From Devosia sp. YR412 (GTDB lineage: Bacteria > Pseudomonadota > Alphaproteobacteria > Rhizobiales > Devosiaceae): a stretch of 64,000 bases of DNA. Numbering within the stretch: the first letter of the stretch is position 1; the number at the start of each line of letters is the position of its first letter. Positions 56,375 through 64,000 of this stretch are shown in pieces. A program made the position numbers and the translations under genes. Below the pieces are notes generated by a model that ran no database searches, was not told the DNA's origin, and was given only the letters and a program-made list of their open reading frames with translations. Location: NCBI RefSeq assembly GCF_900110945.1, contig NZ_FOFL01000004.1:248001-312000 (forward strand), in the 5' to 3' direction.

Positions 56375-56926
56375 TGCGCTCTTTCCATCGTCCAAAATTT
56401 CGGTGCCGTTCCGAGTGAGCGGCGCCTAAGTTCTTGTTAGTCGCGCGTCCGAAACCGGAAACGCTCCAGGCGGTCTATCGAAACAAACCAAAACGGCGCT
56501 CATCCGAACCCTAAAAGGATACGGCGGCGCCCTAATTGCAGCGGACTACTCACGTAAAATGAGCAGTCATGCGCACAGGAATTGCTTCGTCTAGTTACCC
56601 GACAGTGTGTTTGAGTGTCCTGGATGCCCGCACAAGATGGCAGGAACCCGGTGTGACATTCACGACCGACCGCTTAGGTAGGCGCTGTTTAGAGCCGACT
56701 CGCCTTTCCGTCAAGGATTCTTTCGTGAAAAAACCGCGCGTGAGCCATGCAGTGGCTTGCAATGCTTTTGAGAAAGTGAATCGGAAAACGTAGGGTCCAC
56801 GGCCCCTGCCCGATCACGCTGCGCCGTCTGCATCTTCCTCGGCCCGGTCCGAGCGTATAAGATGAGCAGCACAAAGAGTTAAGCCCCGATGACGAACTGT
56901 CTCGCTATGGGTCAAGGGAGAATGCC
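56375..56926. other. Intergenic region upstream of the str operon and the YbjN-like gene
   Basis: About 550 bases between divergent starts. A candidate str promoter is at 56686-56714 on the minus strand. A TATAAG hexamer at 56856-56861 on the plus strand could serve the YbjN-like gene but lacks a clear -35. A 74-residue plus-strand frame at 56569-56793 has no ribosome-binding site and is not credited. A 300-base untranslated leader for rpsL is implied. Confidence 0.45.
56686..56714 (-). promoter_or_regulatory. Candidate promoter of the rpsL-rpsG-fusA-tuf operon
   Basis: On the minus strand TTGACG (56714-56709, preceded by C, giving the CTTGAC form common in alphaproteobacteria) and TAAACA (56691-56686) are 17 bases apart. 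The start of transcription would be near 56679. Confidence 0.5.
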
Positions 56927-57391
56927 ATGAAACTGACGTCCACTCTGGCCGGCTCGAGCCTGGCGCTGGCCCTGACCCTTTCGGCCCAGGCGCAGGATCT
57001 GCTGACCGGTGCCGACACCGACGCCATCCTGACCGCCGCTAAAGTGCTGGGCACGGCCGAGCTGCACACCCAGCCCAATGGCGATCCACTGATCGATGCC
57101 ACCACAAATGGCACGGCCTACCAGATCTACTTCAAGAACTGCACGGCCCATGCGGCCTGCGAAGACCTCAACTTCTACGTCGGCTTCCAGATCCAGCCGG
57201 GCCTGGACGACATCAATGCCTGGAACCGCGACAAGCGCTTCAGCCGCGCCTATCTCGATGAGCGGGGCGACGCTGTCGTTGAAATGGACCTCGACCTGGT
57301 CCAGGGCGTGACGCCCAATTACCTGTCCTCTCAGCTGGCGCTCTGGGAACAGGTCGTCGCGGAATTCGCCATGTATATCGGCTACCCGTAA
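56927..57391 (+). CDS. Secreted YbjN-domain-like protein
   Basis: The 154-residue protein has a Sec signal peptide (cleavage likely after residue 22, AQA-QD) and a mature domain resembling YbjN/sensory-transduction-like proteins: TDAILTAAKVLGTAELHTQPNGDPLIDATTNGTAYQIYFKNC, CEDLNFYVGFQ and NAWNRDKRFSRAYLDERGDAVVEMDLDL. Two cysteines could pair. It is a periplasmic protein of unknown function. The ATG has GGGAGAA six bases upstream. It is the only plus-strand gene in the rpoB-rplQ supercluster, lying between rpoC and rpsL. Confidence 0.78.
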   Translation: MKLTSTLAGSSLALALTLSAQAQDLLTGADTDAILTAAKVLGTAELHTQPNGDPLIDATTNGTAYQIYFKNCTAHAACEDLNFYVGFQIQPGLDDINAWNRDKRFSRAYLDERGDAVVEMDLDLVQGVTPNYLSSQLALWEQVVAEFAMYIGYP

Positions 57392-57502
57392 CGCGCCTTT
57401 GCCGGCAGATTTTCGGCATTGCACCAAGCTTGAAGTAGATGACCGGGAGGGCGTTCTGCCCGCCGGCAGCACTTGCATGCCGCACATCAGCAGCAGACCG
57501 GC

Positions 57503-57530
57503 AAAAAGAAGGGGGCCCGAAGGCCCCCTT
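57503..57530 (-). terminator. Intrinsic terminator of the rpoB-rpoC operon
   Basis: On the minus strand AAGGGGGCC and GGCCCCCTT pair around loop TTCG and are followed by CTTTTT. It lies 25 bases after the rpoC stop, separating rpoBC from the str operon. Confidence 0.92.
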
Positions 57531-57554
57531 CCCCATTCAATGATGGAACGTCGC

Positions 57555-61742
<4,188 letters not shown>

Positions 61743-61762
61743 TTCTCTCCTCTTTCCGTCAG

Positions 61763-61783
61763 GAGCGGGCGCAACGCCCGCTC
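61763..61783. other. Inverted repeat in the rpoB-rpoC spacer
   Basis: GAGCGGGCG and CGCCCGCTC, 9-bp perfect arms with a three-base loop CAA, about 21 bases before the rpoC start. There is no T-run. In mRNA it could be an RNase site or tune rpoC translation. Confidence 0.8.
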
Positions 61784-61817
61784 TCTCAGGAAGTGAATGG
61801 GGGTAGGAAGTGCCGGA

Positions 61818-64000
61818 TTATTCCGCCGCTTCCTGAGGAGGTGCGAGCTCCGCTTCGGCCTGGCCGGCTTCCTCCACCAGATCCCGCATGTCGAGTTCGA
61901 CATTGAGACCGAGCGAACGGATTTCCTTGACCAGAACGTTGAAGCTCTCGGGGATGCCCGGCTCGAACGTATCGTCGCCGCGCACGATGGACTCGTAGAC
62001 CTTGGTACGACCAGCCACGTCGTCCGACTTGATGGTGAGCATTTCCTGGAGCGTATAAGCCGCGCCATAGGCTTCGAGAGCCCACACTTCCATCTCGCCG
62101 AAGCGCTGACCGCCGAACTGGGCCTTGCCGCCGAGCGGCTGCTGGGTGACGAGCGAGTAAGGACCGATCGAACGGGCGTGGATCTTGTTGTCCACAAGGT
62201 GATCGAGCTTGAGCATATAGATATAGCCCACGGTCACCTGGCGATCGAACTGCTCGCCCGAACGGCCGTCAAACACCGTCGACTGGCCAGAAGCCTTCAG
62301 CCCTGCGCGTTCGAGCATGACCACGATGTCGGCTTCCTTAGCGCCGTCGAACACCGGGGTCGCGATCGAAACACCCTTGGAAAGGTGTTCGCCGAGACGC
62401 ACCAGGCCGTCGTCGTCGAGGTCGGTGATGCTCTCATCACCGGCAAACAGGTCTTGCACTTCGAGACGCAGCGGCTTCAGATCGCCATTGCGCTGATAGG
62501 CCCGGACCATCTCGTCGATCTTCTTGCCCATGCCGGCGCAAGCCCAGCCCAGATGAGTTTCGAGGATCTGGCCGACGTTCATGCGCGATGGCACGCCCAG
62601 CGGGTTCAGCACGATGTCAACCGAGGTGCCGTCTTCAAGATACGGCATGTCTTCGACGGGAACGATGCGGGAAACCACACCCTTGTTACCGTGACGACCG
62701 GCCATCTTGTCGCCTGGCTGGATCTTGCGCTTGGTCGCGATGAAGACCTTGACCATCTTCATCACGCCGGGCGGAAGTTCGTCACCGCGCTGCAGCTTGT
62801 CGACCTTGTCGATGAAGCGCTGCTCGAGCAGACGACGGCTCTCTTCATACTGCGCATGAAGGGCTTCCATCTCGGTCATGACCTTGTCGTCATCGACCGC
62901 GAACTGCCACCACTTCGAACGCGGCTGAGCCTCGAACATCTGGTCATTGAGCTTGGTGCCCACGACATAGCCCTTCGGGCCAGCCGTAGCGGCCTTGCCG
63001 AACAGCATTTCCTTGAGACGGGCGTAGACGTTACGGTCGAGGATCGACTGCTCGTCATCACGGTCCTTGGCGAGACGCTCGATTTCCTCGCGCTCGATAG
63101 CCATGGCGCGCTCGTCCTTGTCGATGCCGTGGCGATTGAACACGCGCACTTCAACAACAGTACCAGCATCGCCCGGCGGCACGCGCAGGGAGGTGTCACG
63201 AACGTCCGAAGCCTTCTCGCCGAAGATGGCGCGGAGGAGCTTTTCTTCCGGCGTCATCGGCGATTCACCCTTGGGGGTGATCTTGCCGACAAGGATGTCG
63301 CCCGGTGCGACTTCAGCACCAATGTGCACGATACCGGCTTCGTCGAGGTTCTTCAGCGCTTCTTCCGACACGTTCGGAATGTCGCGGGTGATTTCCTCAG
63401 GACCAAGCTTGGTGTCGCGGGCCATCACTTCATATTCCTCGATATGGATCGAGGTGAAGACGTCCTGCATGGCGATCTTCTCGCTGAGCAGGATGGAGTC
63501 TTCGAAGTTGTAGCCATTCCACGGCATGAAGGCGACGAGCACGTTACGGCCCAGAGCCAGATCGCCCAGTTCGGTCGAAGGACCGTCGGCGATGATGTCG
63601 CCCTGGTTGATGTGGTCGCCAACGACGACCAGCGGACGCTGGTTGATGCAGGTCGACTGGTTGGAACGCTGGAACTTCATCAGATTGTAGATGTCGACGC
63701 CCGACACCGACGCATCGGTTTCTTCCGTTGCGCGGATAACGATACGGGTGGCGTCCACCTGATCGACGATGCCCTTGCGCTTGGCAACGATAGCGGCGCC
63801 GGAGTCACGGGCCACGATCGCTTCCATGCCGGTACCGACGAAGGGCGCATGAGCGCGCAGCAGCGGCACAGCCTGCCGCTGCATGTTCGAGCCCATCAGA
63901 GCACGGTTGGCGTCGTCGTTTTCAAGGAACGGGATCAGCGAGGCGGCAACCGACACCATCTGCTTGGGGGAAACGTCCATAAGGTCGACGTTTTCCTTGG
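61818..64000 (-). CDS. rpoB: RNA polymerase beta subunit (5' part beyond window)
   Basis: The C-terminal 727 or so residues of RpoB are seen; the frame is open to the right edge, so the start and the rifampicin region lie outside. Present are [56 protein letters not shown] (with catalytic lysines), and the C-terminal [39 protein letters not shown] clamp. The apparent ATG at 63980 is internal. The protein ends in an Ala/Glu-rich tail, [10 protein letters not shown]. It precedes rpoC. Confidence 0.97.
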   Translation of the reverse strand, partial: KENVDLMDVSPKQMVSVAASLIPFLENDDANRALMGSNMQRQAVPLLRAHAPFVGTGMEAIVARDSGAAIVAKRKGIVDQVDATRIVIRATEETDASVSGVDIYNLMKFQRSNQSTCINQRPLVVVGDHINQGDIIADGPSTELGDLALGRNVLVAFMPWNGYNFEDSILLSEKIAMQDVFTSIHIEEYEVMARDTKLGPEEITRDIPNVSEEALKNLDEAGIVHIGAEVAPGDILVGKITPKGESPMTPEEKLLRAIFGEKASDVRDTSLRVPPGDAGTVVEVRVFNRHGIDKDERAMAIEREEIERLAKDRDDEQSILDRNVYARLKEMLFGKAATAGPKGYVVGTKLNDQMFEAQPRSKWWQFAVDDDKVMTEMEALHAQYEESRRLLEQRFIDKVDKLQRGDELPPGVMKMVKVFIATKRKIQPGDKMAGRHGNKGVVSRIVPVEDMPYLEDGTSVDIVLNPLGVPSRMNVGQILETHLGWACAGMGKKIDEMVRAYQRNGDLKPLRLEVQDLFAGDESITDLDDDGLVRLGEHLSKGVSIATPVFDGAKEADIVVMLERAGLKASGQSTVFDGRSGEQFDRQVTVGYIYMLKLDHLVDNKIHARSIGPYSLVTQQPLGGKAQFGGQRFGEMEVWALEAYGAAYTLQEMLTIKSDDVAGRTKVYESIVRGDDTFEPGIPESFNVLVKEIRSLGLNVELDMRDLVEEAGQAEAELAPPQEAAE

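Noticed and set aside
56569-56793. A 74-residue plus-strand frame in the rpsL upstream region
   Set aside because: It has no Shine-Dalgarno and overlaps the likely str promoter.
61818-63980. Treating the ATG at 63980 as the rpoB start
   Set aside because: RpoB is about 1340-1380 residues in this group; the frame is open to the window end and the preceding codons continue the conserved sequence, so the gene is cut off by the edge.

Overview
The window reads as chromosomal DNA of a high-GC alphaproteobacterium, most probably of the order Hyphomicrobiales; a Devosia-like organism is my best guess. This rests on gene content only: a succinoglycan-type exo gene set, an ATP12-family chaperone, an adk gene inside the ribosomal-protein cluster, and -35 boxes of the CTTGAC type. 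No species can be fixed without a database search.

Region 1 (1-14.6 kb) is an exopolysaccharide locus resembling rhizobial succinoglycan genes: exoV (pyruvylation), a Wzx-type flippase, a GT2, exoQ (polymerase), exoO, a small unrecognised coiled-coil gene, exoY (priming transferase), a short one-helix membrane ORF, galU (UDP-glucose supply), exoP (chain length), and exoM, exoA and exoL (glycosyltransferases). Together they would make UDP-glucose, prime the lipid carrier, extend the repeat unit, flip it and polymerise it. No outer-membrane export protein (ExoF/Wza) or acyl/succinyl transferase lies in the window.

Region 2 (14.7-38 kb) is mixed housekeeping: a GFA protein, a GreA/B-family factor, mgtE, tRNA-Leu(GAG), a short FliN-like protein, lipB, rimO, a sulfate ABC transporter lacking its ATPase gene, a PhyH dioxygenase facing an AraC regulator, folP-folB-folK, an ATP12/HAD/pseudouridine synthase/crcB run, rarA, an HtrA protease, an ornithine-type decarboxylase and several small hypotheticals. 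Three copies of a roughly 125-132 bp composite palindrome lie between genes here and beside galU.

Region 3 (38-64 kb) is the rpoB-rpoC / str / S10 / spc / alpha supercluster, all on the minus strand, from rpoB (cut by the window end) to rplQ. It is interrupted only by one plus-strand secreted YbjN-like gene between rpoC and rpsL. Most genes are tightly packed, but seven of the eight internal spacers between 50 and 135 bp contain a strong inverted repeat. The rplO-secY spacer carries a full intrinsic terminator. Ribosomal protein S12 has Arg at position 88, the residue found in a classical streptomycin-resistance substitution; RimO, which modifies the adjacent Asp89, is also encoded in the window.

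I see no prophage, insertion sequence, CRISPR array or obvious new defence system. The least ordinary signals are the hairpin-punctuated ribosomal operons, the degenerate kinase motif of ExoP, the small ORFs beside exoY, and Arg88 in S12.
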